Positions 47,051 to 56,257 of a stretch of DNA of 64,000 nt are shown one piece after another. The position numbers and the translations under genes are program-made. The stretch is from contig KQ959425.1 of NCBI GenBank assembly GCA_001552765.1, positions 62,001 to 126,000 on the forward strand. Direction: 5' to 3'. Positions within the stretch are counted from its first letter, which is position 1. Each line of letters begins with the position of its first letter. This DNA is from Bacteroidales bacterium KA00344 (GTDB taxonomy: Bacteria > Bacteroidota > Bacteroidia > Bacteroidales > Bacteroidaceae). Under the pieces are notes generated by a model, which made no database searches, had not been told where the DNA came from, and was given only the letters and a program-made list of their open reading frames with translations.

Positions 47051-47973
47051 GCACAAATAGGCAGCAAAGACAATAACAACCTATCATAGAGAAGCGAAAA
47101 ATGACATAAAATGGTATTCCGGTCCCATTCTGTATGCTGGAACGATGAAAAAACAGTGCAAAAAAATGGTGAAGTTATATTGACAATTTTACCTTTTTAT
47201 ATTCTTATGTTCTTTATTTGGTAATAATGTGCTTAGATACTATAGAGACTACAAACAAAGCACCGTCACGGACCGATATGATATGTTTTTTCAAAAAAAC
47301 TCTTGTTTTCTTGGGTATAAACGACATAGTTGCCACTAACGTTTCGTGTCACCAATTTTATGACACCGTCTCTCAATATATCCCTATGTGACATACGAAA
47401 CTCTACTTTCAAAAAGTTTATGTCAAGATTTACCCTCTACTGTATGTGCCGAATATAAAGTATTGGAAACCAACTACAAACTATTTTCTATCTCAGCTTT
47501 ACCCATTGGATGATTTGTTGTCATGCTCTATTAGATTTATAAAAATATCATCATCGAATAAACGTCTATAGCATCGACACGCGTCATGCGTATTTGCTTC
47601 AGAAAATCAATTTTTAAACTATTATGAAAAGCAAAAAATGATTTGTATGTTGTAAGGAAATTCTTTATCTGACTGTGGTTATTGAGGAAATATGTTGGTT
47701 TTGTTTCCGAACAAATAGTTATATTCCCGCCATATTCTGTACTTGAAATGCTCAAAGTTTTTCAAGAAAATAAAACGGCATTTTAATCGAAGTATGACCA
47801 TGAAACCAACCGACAACTCCATTCCCTGAGATGATTTACAAGAGGCATGAGCATTGGAGGAATCCACTGAATCAATCAAACATTCAAACAAAGTGAAGAC
47901 TCTCATAACAGCAATTAGTTTTTTGTCATTAATAAACAAAAGCACAGTTGTGTGGGGCTATTGTGCTATAACA
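47051..47973. other. Second part of the 1.5 kb gene-free region
   Basis: It has only short overlapping minus-strand frames (47537-47755 and 47679-47945, two frames of the same stretch), without family resemblance. They might be remnants of a decayed gene. Confidence 0.4.
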
Positions 47974-48005
47974 CTTGTATTATCAGGATTGTTTTTATAA
48001 ATTTG
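47974..48005 (+). promoter_or_regulatory. Promoter of the WG-repeat gene
   Basis: CTTG (47974-47977), a 20 bp spacer and TAAATTTG (47998-48005), 27 bp before the ATG. Confidence 0.65.
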
Positions 48006-48032
48006 CACTCAGGATTTTTAATTTAAACGATT

Positions 48033-48587
48033 ATGGAACAAAAGACTCAGGACGAACGTCGCAGAGAAATGGAAGCAGAGATTGCCGCTAACGAGGCAAT
48101 GGAAAAACAGTCACGCCAAAGACTCATTCGCAATCTAATCATAACAGCCCTTATATTTGTGGTGGGAATCGGAGGATATCTTGCCCTTCGTCCAAACAAA
48201 GAGCCGGAAGTGTATTATAAAGATGGTGATATAGACTACATCAGACAGGCTGACAAACTCCGCAGAACGACAAATTTCAAGAGTGTTCAAGAGTTTCGGG
48301 GTGGCTATGCCATTGTGAGCGATGGTAACAAATATGGTGTGGTGGATGTGAAGGGAAACATTGTGTGTCCTGTGAAATATGATGCCATAGAATCCAACTA
48401 TAGCGAACACTATCCTGATCTGTGTCAGGTGAAGCTTAGCAACAAATTAGGACTTGTAGACAAAGAAGGGAAGGAAGTCGTCAAACCCATTTATGACGAC
48501 ATGGGACCCGTCAGCAATTCAATGATACAAGTCAGCCAAGGCGATGAGCAATTTTACATCAATTTGGAAGGCAAACGCATGGACTAA
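48033..48587 (+). CDS. WG-repeat membrane-anchored protein
   Basis: The 184-residue protein has a charged cytoplasmic N-terminus (about 1-38), one membrane helix (LIRNLIITALIFVVGIGGYL), then an extracytoplasmic part with two WG-type repeats, YGVVDVKGNIVCPVKYD and LGLVDKEGKEVVKPIYDD. Such repeats form beta structures with unknown binding roles. It has its own promoter and terminator and stands alone. Confidence 0.85.
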   Translation: MEQKTQDERRREMEAEIAANEAMEKQSRQRLIRNLIITALIFVVGIGGYLALRPNKEPEVYYKDGDIDYIRQADKLRRTTNFKSVQEFRGGYAIVSDGNKYGVVDVKGNIVCPVKYDAIESNYSEHYPDLCQVKLSNKLGLVDKEGKEVVKPIYDDMGPVSNSMIQVSQGDEQFYINLEGKRMD

Positions 48588-48603
48588 TGAGGTGGAACGC
48601 ATG

Positions 48604-48650
48604 AAAACGCCCTATCATACTCTGTTTACGAGCAATGATAGGGCGTTTTT
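48604..48650 (+). terminator. Terminator after the WG-repeat gene
   Basis: The perfect 15 bp arms AAAACGCCCTATCAT and ATGATAGGGCGTTTT have a 16 nt loop and end in T5. It sits between convergent transcripts. Confidence 0.85.
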
Positions 48651-48748
48651 AGATTTGATAATTACACTTTATAAACTTTCAAGTTGATCGTCTTTATTTA
48701 ATCAAGCCTATGGGCATAAAGCTGTAATTACATAAATTGCATAGGCTG

Positions 48749-50212
48749 CTACTCTACTATGATAGGCTTATATTTAGGAACAAGCAGTTTCATCACGGCC
48801 CAACCCAAGAGATAGGCCACAGAACAGATGCTGAACACAATCATATATCCGGCCGGTTTGCCGTCGAAACCCATGAATTGGAAAGCTGCACCCTGAGCAT
48901 GAGCATAGTCGAACAACATTCCGGAGCCTTTGTTGATGAGGAACGATCCGATACCGCCGGCCATAGCGCCAATACCCGTAATGGTAGCAATGGTGGACTT
49001 GGGGAACATATCACCAATGGTTGAATACAGGTTGGCCGACCAAGCCTGATGACCTGCTCCCAGCAAGCCGATGATGACGGCAGGCCACCACGCACTATAA
49101 GTACCAAGTGGCTGAGCTAACAGTCCGAGTATTGGGAAGCACGCGAAAATCAACATGGCTCGCATACGTCCTATGTATGGATTCATTCCCTTCTTCTCTA
49201 CGAAATAAGTGGGCAGGTAGCCTCCACCGATGCTCAACACCGTCACAATGGCATAAAGAGTAAATATCAGCATGATAGCCATTGTTGAGTCGGAGGTGTA
49301 GCCATATTGGTCGGAGAAATAAGCCGGCGCCCAGAATAGGAAAAACCACCAAACGCCATCGGTAAGAAATTTACCCATGATGAACGACCAAGTCTGACGA
49401 TAACGGAAACATTTGAGGAAACTGATGGTCTTCTCCTCCTGTTCCTCGACAGTAGCCTTGCTTTCAGCAGCTTCTGCATCATCGTTGTCCTGTTCGATAT
49501 AGAGGAGTTCCGCCTGATTCACATGCTTGCTTTCTCTGGGTTTGTCATAAAGCCAAATCCAGAAAGCCATCCAGACGTAACCCAAACCACCAATGATAAT
49601 AAATGCCATTTCCCAGCCAAGGGCACGGGCTAACAATGGAATGGTTGCCGGAGCAGCCAATGCTCCTATCGAGGCACCGCTATTAAATATTGACGTAGAA
49701 AAAGCTCGGTCTTTCTTTGGGAAGTATTCCGCAGTTACTTTAATGGCTGCAGGGAAGTTGCCCGCCTCGCCCACTGCAAGAATAAGGCGGCACGATAGGA
49801 ACAGCCACACACTGATGGTGGCTATAGCTACGGCAGCATCGCTTCCGGCTTGGACCATGCGCAGGGCATCGATTGAGTTGTAACCCTCTACCTGCATAGC
49901 CACCCAGCCACAGCCGGCGTGCATCACAGCACCGGTAGACCAAACGCCAATGGCAATGAGATAACCCTTCTTGGTACCCATCCAATCGACGAATTTTCCG
50001 GCAAATAAGTTGGCTAAGGCGTAGAAAATAGAAAACCAACCCGTAATCGTACCATAGTCGTTGTCGGTCCAATGAAACTCCGGTGCGATAAAGTCTTTCC
50101 ATGTCAGGGATAACACCTGACGGTCCAAATAGTTAATTGTGGTAGCTAAGAACAGCAGACCACAGATAACCCATCTGAATTTGGACATTTTGTTCGTTTG
50201 AATAGCATTCAT
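48749..50212 (-). CDS. MFS transporter, hexuronate (ExuT) type
   Basis: The 487-residue transporter has 12 predicted membrane helices and the anion:cation symporter family pattern: RWVICGLLFLATTINYLDRQVLS at the start, WFSIFYALANLFAGKFVDWMGTKKGY (MFS motif A) and LILAVGEAGNFPAAIKVTAEYFPKKDRA. Related proteins import glucuronate or galacturonate by proton symport. It is the last gene of the operon with kduI and the EIIC gene, 24 bp after kduI, so an unsaturated-uronate-derived substrate is likely (inference). Confidence 0.92.
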   Translation of the reverse strand: MNAIQTNKMSKFRWVICGLLFLATTINYLDRQVLSLTWKDFIAPEFHWTDNDYGTITGWFSIFYALANLFAGKFVDWMGTKKGYLIAIGVWSTGAVMHAGCGWVAMQVEGYNSIDALRMVQAGSDAAVAIATISVWLFLSCRLILAVGEAGNFPAAIKVTAEYFPKKDRAFSTSIFNSGASIGALAAPATIPLLARALGWEMAFIIIGGLGYVWMAFWIWLYDKPRESKHVNQAELLYIEQDNDDAEAAESKATVEEQEEKTISFLKCFRYRQTWSFIMGKFLTDGVWWFFLFWAPAYFSDQYGYTSDSTMAIMLIFTLYAIVTVLSIGGGYLPTYFVEKKGMNPYIGRMRAMLIFACFPILGLLAQPLGTYSAWWPAVIIGLLGAGHQAWSANLYSTIGDMFPKSTIATITGIGAMAGGIGSFLINKGSGMLFDYAHAQGAAFQFMGFDGKPAGYMIVFSICSVAYLLGWAVMKLLVPKYKPIIVE

Positions 50213-50236
50213 TATAGTGTTATTTTTAGTTGTTGT

Positions 50237-51205
50237 TTATTCTAAATCAGGAATACTGATGACCTGCATATCTGTATAAACGAGGTTTTCGCCACACATA
50301 CCCCAGATGAAGGTGTAGTTGCTTGTTCCAGCTGCACAGTGAATACTCCATTGTGGAGAAATGACAGCTTGCTCATTGTTCATCCACATGGGACGGGTCT
50401 CCTTAGGCTCACCCATCATGTGAAGAATCTTTTGCCCTTCCGGCACCTTATAATATAGATAGGTCTCCATACGGCGAGCATGAGTATGGGGCGGCATCGT
50501 ATTCCACACCGATCCTTCCTTCAATTCGGTTACGCCCATCTGTAATTGGCAAGTGCGCACGCCGGCAACGCCATCAATAATGAGCTGATGAATCACCCGG
50601 TCGTTGCTTTCTTTGAGACTGCCGGCTTTGATATTGTTGGCGTCTTTCAAAGTAACTTTCTTGGTTGGATAGGTGGTGTGTGCTGTGGCAGAATTCATAT
50701 AGAACTTCGCCGGCTCGCTCACATTCTTACTAGCAACAACGATGTCCTTTGCTCCGCGACCGATATACAAGGCCTCTTGAAACCCAAGCGTATAGCTCTT
50801 TCCATCGACAGTTACTGTTCCTTCACCACCAATGTTGATGATTCCGAGTTCACGATTGTCGAGTAATGTGCGTCCACTTGTTCCCTTACTTTTATCAACA
50901 TACAATGGTGAGATAGATGTCAGTTTTAGAGGTGTGGCAGCTGGTTGAGCCCCGCCAATGAGGAAACGATCGTAGAAGGTGTAAGTCCAGTTCACTTCGC
51001 CCGGTGCAAACACTTTCTCCACAAGATATTCCTTGCGCAGGCGGTCTGTGGTGTAATGCTTAGCATCCTCCGGACCGGTTGCCCAACGCACATTATAGTT
51101 GGTATAAGCGTTCTCTGCCTTAACTTCATACCCTTTGAAACTGTCTTGCGCCATACCATATCCGGCAACCAGACACAACGCAATTGTCAATAGTGTTTTC
51201 TTCAT
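50237..51205 (-). CDS. kduI: 5-dehydro-4-deoxy-D-glucuronate isomerase (KduI) with signal peptide
   Basis: The 322-residue protein is 44 residues longer than E. coli KduI. It begins with the clear signal peptide MKKTLLTIALCLVAGYGMAQ. The metal site is intact: H240, H242 and E247 in MPPHTHARRMETYLYY and H289 in QWSIHCAAGT, each 44 higher than the E. coli ligands. KduI converts 4-deoxy-5-ketouronate (from unsaturated uronates) to 3-deoxy-2,5-diketogluconate, normally in the cytoplasm. Here it should act in the periplasm. It lies between two transporter genes (gaps 28 and 24 bp). Confidence 0.93.
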   Translation of the reverse strand: MKKTLLTIALCLVAGYGMAQDSFKGYEVKAENAYTNYNVRWATGPEDAKHYTTDRLRKEYLVEKVFAPGEVNWTYTFYDRFLIGGAQPAATPLKLTSISPLYVDKSKGTSGRTLLDNRELGIINIGGEGTVTVDGKSYTLGFQEALYIGRGAKDIVVASKNVSEPAKFYMNSATAHTTYPTKKVTLKDANNIKAGSLKESNDRVIHQLIIDGVAGVRTCQLQMGVTELKEGSVWNTMPPHTHARRMETYLYYKVPEGQKILHMMGEPKETRPMWMNNEQAVISPQWSIHCAAGTSNYTFIWGMCGENLVYTDMQVISIPDLE

Positions 51206-51233
51206 TTTGATTTTCTATTAATGATTAGTTCAA

Positions 51234-52619
51234 TTATTTTGCTGTCAATGATTCTACTGCTGCCTTCTCTCTTTTCATGATGAGTCTGCGATTCCATAAC
51301 ATCATACCTACCGTGAGGATCGTCAGAAAGGCAGCTCCTACAAACCGGGCATACTTTGCTGCTGCATAGATGATGTACCCTAAGAGCGAGCTTGCAAAGT
51401 CCATGCTTCCTGCCAAGAAGCCATCCGGCACGTCGGCAGCCTTGTCACCGGTAGCGGCAAACACCGCAGCGGCAGCCTTAGTGAAGTCGGGAGCCATATC
51501 CGTTACAAACCATAGGCCGACGAGTAAAGCAACCAATCCTACAATATATGTCCTCACCACGTTGCCCCCTGTATATGGCAGCATCATGGGAAACAGATAG
51601 AACAAACCGGCCAGAGAAGCCAAAGGCAAGAACTGATTGCCCGGCAACACTACGGAAATGATGAGGTATGTGGGGATAAGCAACAAGGTGCAGACCAGAG
51701 ATGTGGGATGTCCGATGACAAGCGCAGGGCTCATTCCGATAAACACCTGCTTGCCATTAAATTTCTTGTTCACTATATCCTTAGTCTTCTCCGATATAGG
51801 CATCAAACCGTCAATAAAGAGTTTGGTGATGCGGGGAATCAACTCCATGACAGCTCCCATCGTTACTCCAAGAAAAAGAATCTTCTTAACTTCCATCTGA
51901 GCCACCAACCCTATCAATGCTCCGACAATTACTCCCAATACCAACGGCTCGCCAAGCACGCCAAATTTCTTCTTCAGACCTTCGGCATCAAAATCCAACT
52001 TGTTGAATCCGGGAATTCGTTCCAACACCCAATTGATGCAAAGTGTAAAAGGAACGAAGCTCTGACAAAAGGGCTGTGGAATGGCAATACCATCCATTCC
52101 ATCGTAATAGTGCTGAAATTTAGATGCTGTGAAATCAGACATGACAAGCGTTATAATGTAGCAAATGATGGCTGCGAAATATCCCCAAGCAAGACTTTGA
52201 TCAAAGACAAAGTAAACTACAGCACCTATAAACGCAAAATGCCAATAGTTCCAAAGGTCGATATTCACGGTACGGGTAGTTTTCGTGATAAGCATCAGGA
52301 AGTTTACACCCAGACAAATGGGTATAATCAATGCGCCGACAGCCGTGTTATAGGCAACGGCTGCAGCGGCAGGCCAGCCCATATCGAACACATTAAGTTG
52401 GAGATGATATATCTCAGAAATCAAGGTCAGAGGATTACTGAAGTTCGTTGTAAGCAGTGCGGTAACAATGCCCAGCCCAACAAACCCCACGCCGATGTAC
52501 AGACCGGATTTCAAGGCCTTGCCAAATTTCATGCCTATACAGAGACCAATGATGGTGAAAATGACAGGCATCATCACGCTTGCTCCCAAGCTGATGATAT
52601 AACTAAATACGCTTTCCAT
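51234..52619 (-). CDS. PTS galactitol-family EIIC-like membrane permease, without EIIA/EIIB
   Basis: The 461-residue polytopic membrane protein matches the EIIC-GAT family (GatC/SgcC): GASVMMPVIFTIIGLCIGMKFG at the N-terminus, YIGVGFVGLGIVTALL, VFDMGWPAAAAVAYNT, VNIDLWNYWHFAFIGA, KKFGVLGEPLVLGVIVG and GNVVRTYIVG. As I recall E. coli GatC, its conserved GIAIPH reads GIAIPQ here. No EIIA, EIIB, HPr or EI gene is in the window. It probably transports without phosphorylation. It is first in the operon with kduI and the hexuronate transporter gene. Confidence 0.9.
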   Translation of the reverse strand: MESVFSYIISLGASVMMPVIFTIIGLCIGMKFGKALKSGLYIGVGFVGLGIVTALLTTNFSNPLTLISEIYHLQLNVFDMGWPAAAAVAYNTAVGALIIPICLGVNFLMLITKTTRTVNIDLWNYWHFAFIGAVVYFVFDQSLAWGYFAAIICYIITLVMSDFTASKFQHYYDGMDGIAIPQPFCQSFVPFTLCINWVLERIPGFNKLDFDAEGLKKKFGVLGEPLVLGVIVGALIGLVAQMEVKKILFLGVTMGAVMELIPRITKLFIDGLMPISEKTKDIVNKKFNGKQVFIGMSPALVIGHPTSLVCTLLLIPTYLIISVVLPGNQFLPLASLAGLFYLFPMMLPYTGGNVVRTYIVGLVALLVGLWFVTDMAPDFTKAAAAVFAATGDKAADVPDGFLAGSMDFASSLLGYIIYAAAKYARFVGAAFLTILTVGMMLWNRRLIMKREKAAVESLTAK

Positions 52620-52655
52620 TTTAGTTTTAATAGATTGTTTTTAAACTACTTGGCG

Positions 52656-52663
52656 CAAATTTA
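52656..52663 (-). promoter_or_regulatory. -7 box for the EIIC-kduI-MFS operon
   Basis: TAAATTTG on the minus strand, 36 bp before the EIIC ATG. It suggests a transcript separate from the murF-alr gene upstream. Confidence 0.5.
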
Positions 52664-52810
52664 CAAAAATATATTGTAAATCTGCGTCATAAAGCTAACA
52701 AATAACTCTGTTTATCGAACTTTTCGATTATCAGAAGCTATATTTCGATGACAATATCTTCCCAAGTCGGTAATCAAAAAGAGTCATACCTCATGGAAAA
52801 AATCTGTGCA

Positions 52811-55285
52811 TCAGTCTTGAAAATAGATTCGTTTCACCCGATGGCTGATTCCCGTAAGCACTTCGTAGGGAATGGTATCGAGAACGTCACTCAACACTGT
52901 CACAGGAAGATGGTCGCCGAATATCTCTACGGTGTCGCCCTCTTGACAGTCAATATCCGTAACATCCACCAACGCTACATCCATGCAGATATTGCCGATA
53001 TATTCGGCTTTCTGTCCGTTCACCAAACAGTAACCATGACGATTGCCCAAATGGCGGTTAAGACCATCAGCGTAGCCTATCGGAATTGCAGCAATGACAC
53101 TATCACGTGTCAGCACGCCCTTGCGACTATAGCCTACGGTTTCGTCTGCCGGCACATGACGCAACTGGAGAATAGTTGATTTGAGCGTAGAAACATTGTT
53201 AATGATTTCATTGTTGCGACTGTTCACGCCGTATAGTCCCAATCCCAGACGGCACATATCCATCTGGCGTTCCGGGAAATGCTCTATTCCCGCAGAGTTG
53301 TCCATGTGGCGCAATATCTTATGTTCAAAAGCATCTTGCAATTGCTTGCTCGCTTTCTCAAATCGTGCAAATTGCAGAGCCGAGAAATTGTCAAAGTCAT
53401 CGCTATCGGCTCCCACAAAGTGCGAAAATACCGAACGAGGTATCACGGCATCCTGATGTTTCAGCCTGTGTATCAGTTCGTCCATGTCTTTTTCAGGGTC
53501 GAATCCCAAGCGATGCATCCCGGTATCCAACTTGATGTGCACGGGGTAGCCTGTAATGCCTTCCTTCTCTGCAGCCTTGACCAAGGCGTCAAGTACGCGG
53601 AACGAGTACACCTCCGGCTCAAGGTCGTAATCGAACATCGTCTTGAATGCGGAAAGTTCCGGATTCATAATCATGATGCTACTCGTTATACCATTGCCAC
53701 GCAACATCGCACCTTCATCAGCTACGGCTACAGCCAGATAGTCAACACGATGTTCCTGCAAGGTCTTGGCTACCTCAACACTGCCGGCGCCGTATGCGTC
53801 GGCCTTAATCATACATACCAACTTGGTGTCGGGGTTTAAGAATGAGCGATAATAGTTCAAGTTGGCCACGACGGCATTCAAGTTCACCTCCAATACCGTT
53901 TCATGCACCTTCTGTACCAACAATTCCGTTATCTTGTCGAAACCAAACCGGCGAGCACCTTTCAGGAGAATCACTTCGTCGTGCAATTCCTTAAACACCT
54001 CGCTGTGTATAAACTCTTCTACCGTTGTGAAGCAATATTTTTCGTTAGTGTGAAATTCATCGACACAACTCGAAATCATCGGCCCAATGCCTATCAATTT
54101 TTCCACCCCTCGCTTCACTGCCAACTCACCCACTTCACGATACAGCTGTACAGGCTCCTCACCACTTTGGAAAATATCGCTCAAAATCAATGTGCGACGC
54201 CTGCCCTGATGATCGGGACGACGATTCATAAAGTCGAGTGCGATGTCGAGTGCGTTAATGTCCGAATTATAAGAATCGTTGATCAGCGTACAGCCGTGCC
54301 TGCCTTCTTTCACCTCCAATCGCATGGCTACCGGCTCAAGCTGCAACATACGTTCATCGAGCACGTCGGCTCCAAGCCCAAGTCGCAAGGCAATGGTGGC
54401 GCAAACAATGGAGTTTGTGATGGAAGCATCATCGATAAAGGGGATGCTATACCAGTTTTCCTCACCTTTATATATATAGGTAACTGTCGTTGCCGTAGCC
54501 TTTTTCTCCACCGCCTTGATATACATCGGTGCCTTACTGTCGTGCATCGACCAGTAAAGTTTTTCACCTTGATACTTGCGTTCGGCCATAACCTTTGCAA
54601 CAATCTCGTCGTCAGCATTATACACTAACGTCTCTGCATCATGGAACAACATCGCTTTCTCACGGCATTTGTCTTCCATAGATTCAAAGTTTTCCTGATG
54701 AGCAGCACCAAGATTGGTAAGTACGGCAATGGTAGGCTGAATGATAGAACGCAAAGCCGACATCTCACCTTTCCGACTGATACCTGCTTCGAAGATGCCC
54801 AACTTAGTTTGCTCGTTCATCAGCCACACCGACAATGGCACGCCTATCTGTGAATTATAGCTGCGCGGACTGCGTGTAACATACATATCGGGAGACATTA
54901 GCTGGTGGAGCCATTCTTTCACCATTGTCTTACCATTAGACCCTGTAATGCCCACAATGGGAATATTGAACTCGTCACGATGCCGCTCGGCCAGCCGCTG
55001 AAGTGCTTTCAACGTATCGACCACTTTCAGAAAATTGGCATCTGCATAGTTAGTCTCATAATCCTGCGGCACATTTGTCACCACAAAATTCCTGACACCC
55101 CTACGATAGAGGTCGGGGATATAATTGTGTCCATCATTGCGATTGGATTTCAAAGCGAAGAACAGAGTTTCCTCCGGGAAACAAAGCGAACGACTATCGG
55201 TAAGCAGGAAGCCTATGCGGGCTTCTTGTTCGCCATAACGACGCGCACCAATAAAGGTGGCTACTTTTTCAATAGTATATGTCAT
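52811..55285 (-). CDS. Bifunctional MurF ligase-alanine racemase
   Basis: The 824-residue fusion has an N-terminal MurF half (about 1-450: VGITGSNGKTMVKEWLHQLM, the ATP loop; VLTNLGAAHQENF; LINDSYNSDINALD), adding D-Ala-D-Ala to UDP-MurNAc-tripeptide. The C-terminal half (about 455-824) is alanine racemase: MIKADAYGAGSVEVAKTL has the PLP lysine, KLDTGMHRLGF and RLGLGLYGVN follow, and CMDVALVDVTDI is near the end. It supplies D-alanine and uses it in one polypeptide. This fusion is known in Bacteroidetes. Confidence 0.96.
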   Translation of the reverse strand: MTYTIEKVATFIGARRYGEQEARIGFLLTDSRSLCFPEETLFFALKSNRNDGHNYIPDLYRRGVRNFVVTNVPQDYETNYADANFLKVVDTLKALQRLAERHRDEFNIPIVGITGSNGKTMVKEWLHQLMSPDMYVTRSPRSYNSQIGVPLSVWLMNEQTKLGIFEAGISRKGEMSALRSIIQPTIAVLTNLGAAHQENFESMEDKCREKAMLFHDAETLVYNADDEIVAKVMAERKYQGEKLYWSMHDSKAPMYIKAVEKKATATTVTYIYKGEENWYSIPFIDDASITNSIVCATIALRLGLGADVLDERMLQLEPVAMRLEVKEGRHGCTLINDSYNSDINALDIALDFMNRRPDHQGRRRTLILSDIFQSGEEPVQLYREVGELAVKRGVEKLIGIGPMISSCVDEFHTNEKYCFTTVEEFIHSEVFKELHDEVILLKGARRFGFDKITELLVQKVHETVLEVNLNAVVANLNYYRSFLNPDTKLVCMIKADAYGAGSVEVAKTLQEHRVDYLAVAVADEGAMLRGNGITSSIMIMNPELSAFKTMFDYDLEPEVYSFRVLDALVKAAEKEGITGYPVHIKLDTGMHRLGFDPEKDMDELIHRLKHQDAVIPRSVFSHFVGADSDDFDNFSALQFARFEKASKQLQDAFEHKILRHMDNSAGIEHFPERQMDMCRLGLGLYGVNSRNNEIINNVSTLKSTILQLRHVPADETVGYSRKGVLTRDSVIAAIPIGYADGLNRHLGNRHGYCLVNGQKAEYIGNICMDVALVDVTDIDCQEGDTVEIFGDHLPVTVLSDVLDTIPYEVLTGISHRVKRIYFQD

Positions 55286-55308
55286 TATTTCTACTTAAAA
55301 ACGTGATA

Positions 55309-55338
55309 CAAAGATAATAAAAAGTAAGGAGGGGCAAA
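55309..55338 (-). promoter_or_regulatory. murF-alr promoter
   Basis: On the minus strand TTTG (55335-55338), an 18 bp spacer and TATCTTTG (55309-55316), 23 bp before the ATG. Confidence 0.5.
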
Positions 55339-55613
55339 ACAAAAAAGTGAAAAAGAAAATATATAGGAGAAAAAGAAGAAGAAAAACAATATCTCAACCG
55401 ATAATTTGCTCAACAATTACAGTACTATAACATCAAAAACAAAGAATATGAACTATCGGAGATTTGGTCTTACGGTGATACCTTTCGGTTACATTTATTT
55501 TCAATTGGATTGAAGTTGAGTGAACAGTAAGGGCCGAATTCCATGCAGGAAAATCGGCCCCAATCTAAAATTGATAAGAAAATTTTAGCAAAAATCAATC
55601 ATTGCTAATGTCG
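55339..55613. other. Intergenic stretch between murF-alr and rnfA
   Basis: It contains the rnf operon terminator hairpin at 55531-55560 and otherwise only AT- and A-rich sequence. Confidence 0.5.
55531..55560 (-). terminator. Terminator of the rnf operon
   Basis: GGGCCGA...TCGGCCC with inner ATTCC/GGAA pairing and a 5 nt loop, 53 bp after the rnfA stop. Confidence 0.7.
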
Positions 55614-56216
55614 TTAATTAAGTCCAAACAATGAGGCGAGTCCACCATCTACACCGGAGAATCCCATAAAAGCCAGCGAAAGCAGGCCTGCCGTCACCAT
55701 AACAATAGCCATGCCCTTCATTCCCTTAGGGATCCGGGTCAATTCGAGTTGTTCTCTAATGCCGGCGAAAACCGTCAATGCCAAAGCAAACCCCACTGCC
55801 GTAGAGAAGGCGTAAACAACACTCTGAATAAGGTCAAAGTCTTTTTGAATCACAAGAATTGCTACGCCCAACACAGCACAGTTGGTGGTGATGAGTGGCA
55901 GGAAAATTCCTAATGCCTGATAAAGTGCCGGACTTACCTTCTTTAAGACGATTTCTACCATCTGCACCAAGGAGGCAATAACCAAGATGAAAGCCAACGT
56001 CTGAAGATACTGCAATCCAAAGGGGTTGAGCACATATATCTGTATGAGCCAAGTCACCACTGTAGACAGGGTCATCACAAAAGCAACTGCCATCCCCATA
56101 CCAAGAGCCGTGTCGATCTTCTTAGATACACCGAGAAAAGGGCATATACCTAAGAATTGGCTCAGAATGATATTATTGACAAATATCGCACTAATGAATA
56201 TTAATAGATATTCCAT
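55614..56216 (-). CDS. rnfA: Rnf electron transport complex subunit A
   Basis: The 200-residue integral membrane protein has six predicted helices. Family features are the N-terminal FVNNIILSQFLGICPFLGVSKK and ITTNCAVLGVAI. RnfA and RnfE form the membrane core thought to contain a cluster for electron transfer and to couple this to ion translocation. It is the last gene of the operon, 41 bp after rnfE. Confidence 0.96.
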   Translation of the reverse strand: MEYLLIFISAIFVNNIILSQFLGICPFLGVSKKIDTALGMGMAVAFVMTLSTVVTWLIQIYVLNPFGLQYLQTLAFILVIASLVQMVEIVLKKVSPALYQALGIFLPLITTNCAVLGVAILVIQKDFDLIQSVVYAFSTAVGFALALTVFAGIREQLELTRIPKGMKGMAIVMVTAGLLSLAFMGFSGVDGGLASLFGLN

Positions 56217-56257
56217 TTTTCTTTTTTATTTTATGCATAAAATAGTTTGCTATCCCA

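Noticed and set aside
47537-47945. Two overlapping minus-strand frames as genes
   Set aside because: They are different registers of one stretch, each short and without recognisable features; kept only as a possible decayed gene.
52811-55285. MurF-Alr fusion as a novel fusion
   Set aside because: This fusion is already known in Bacteroidetes, so it is annotated but not reported as new.
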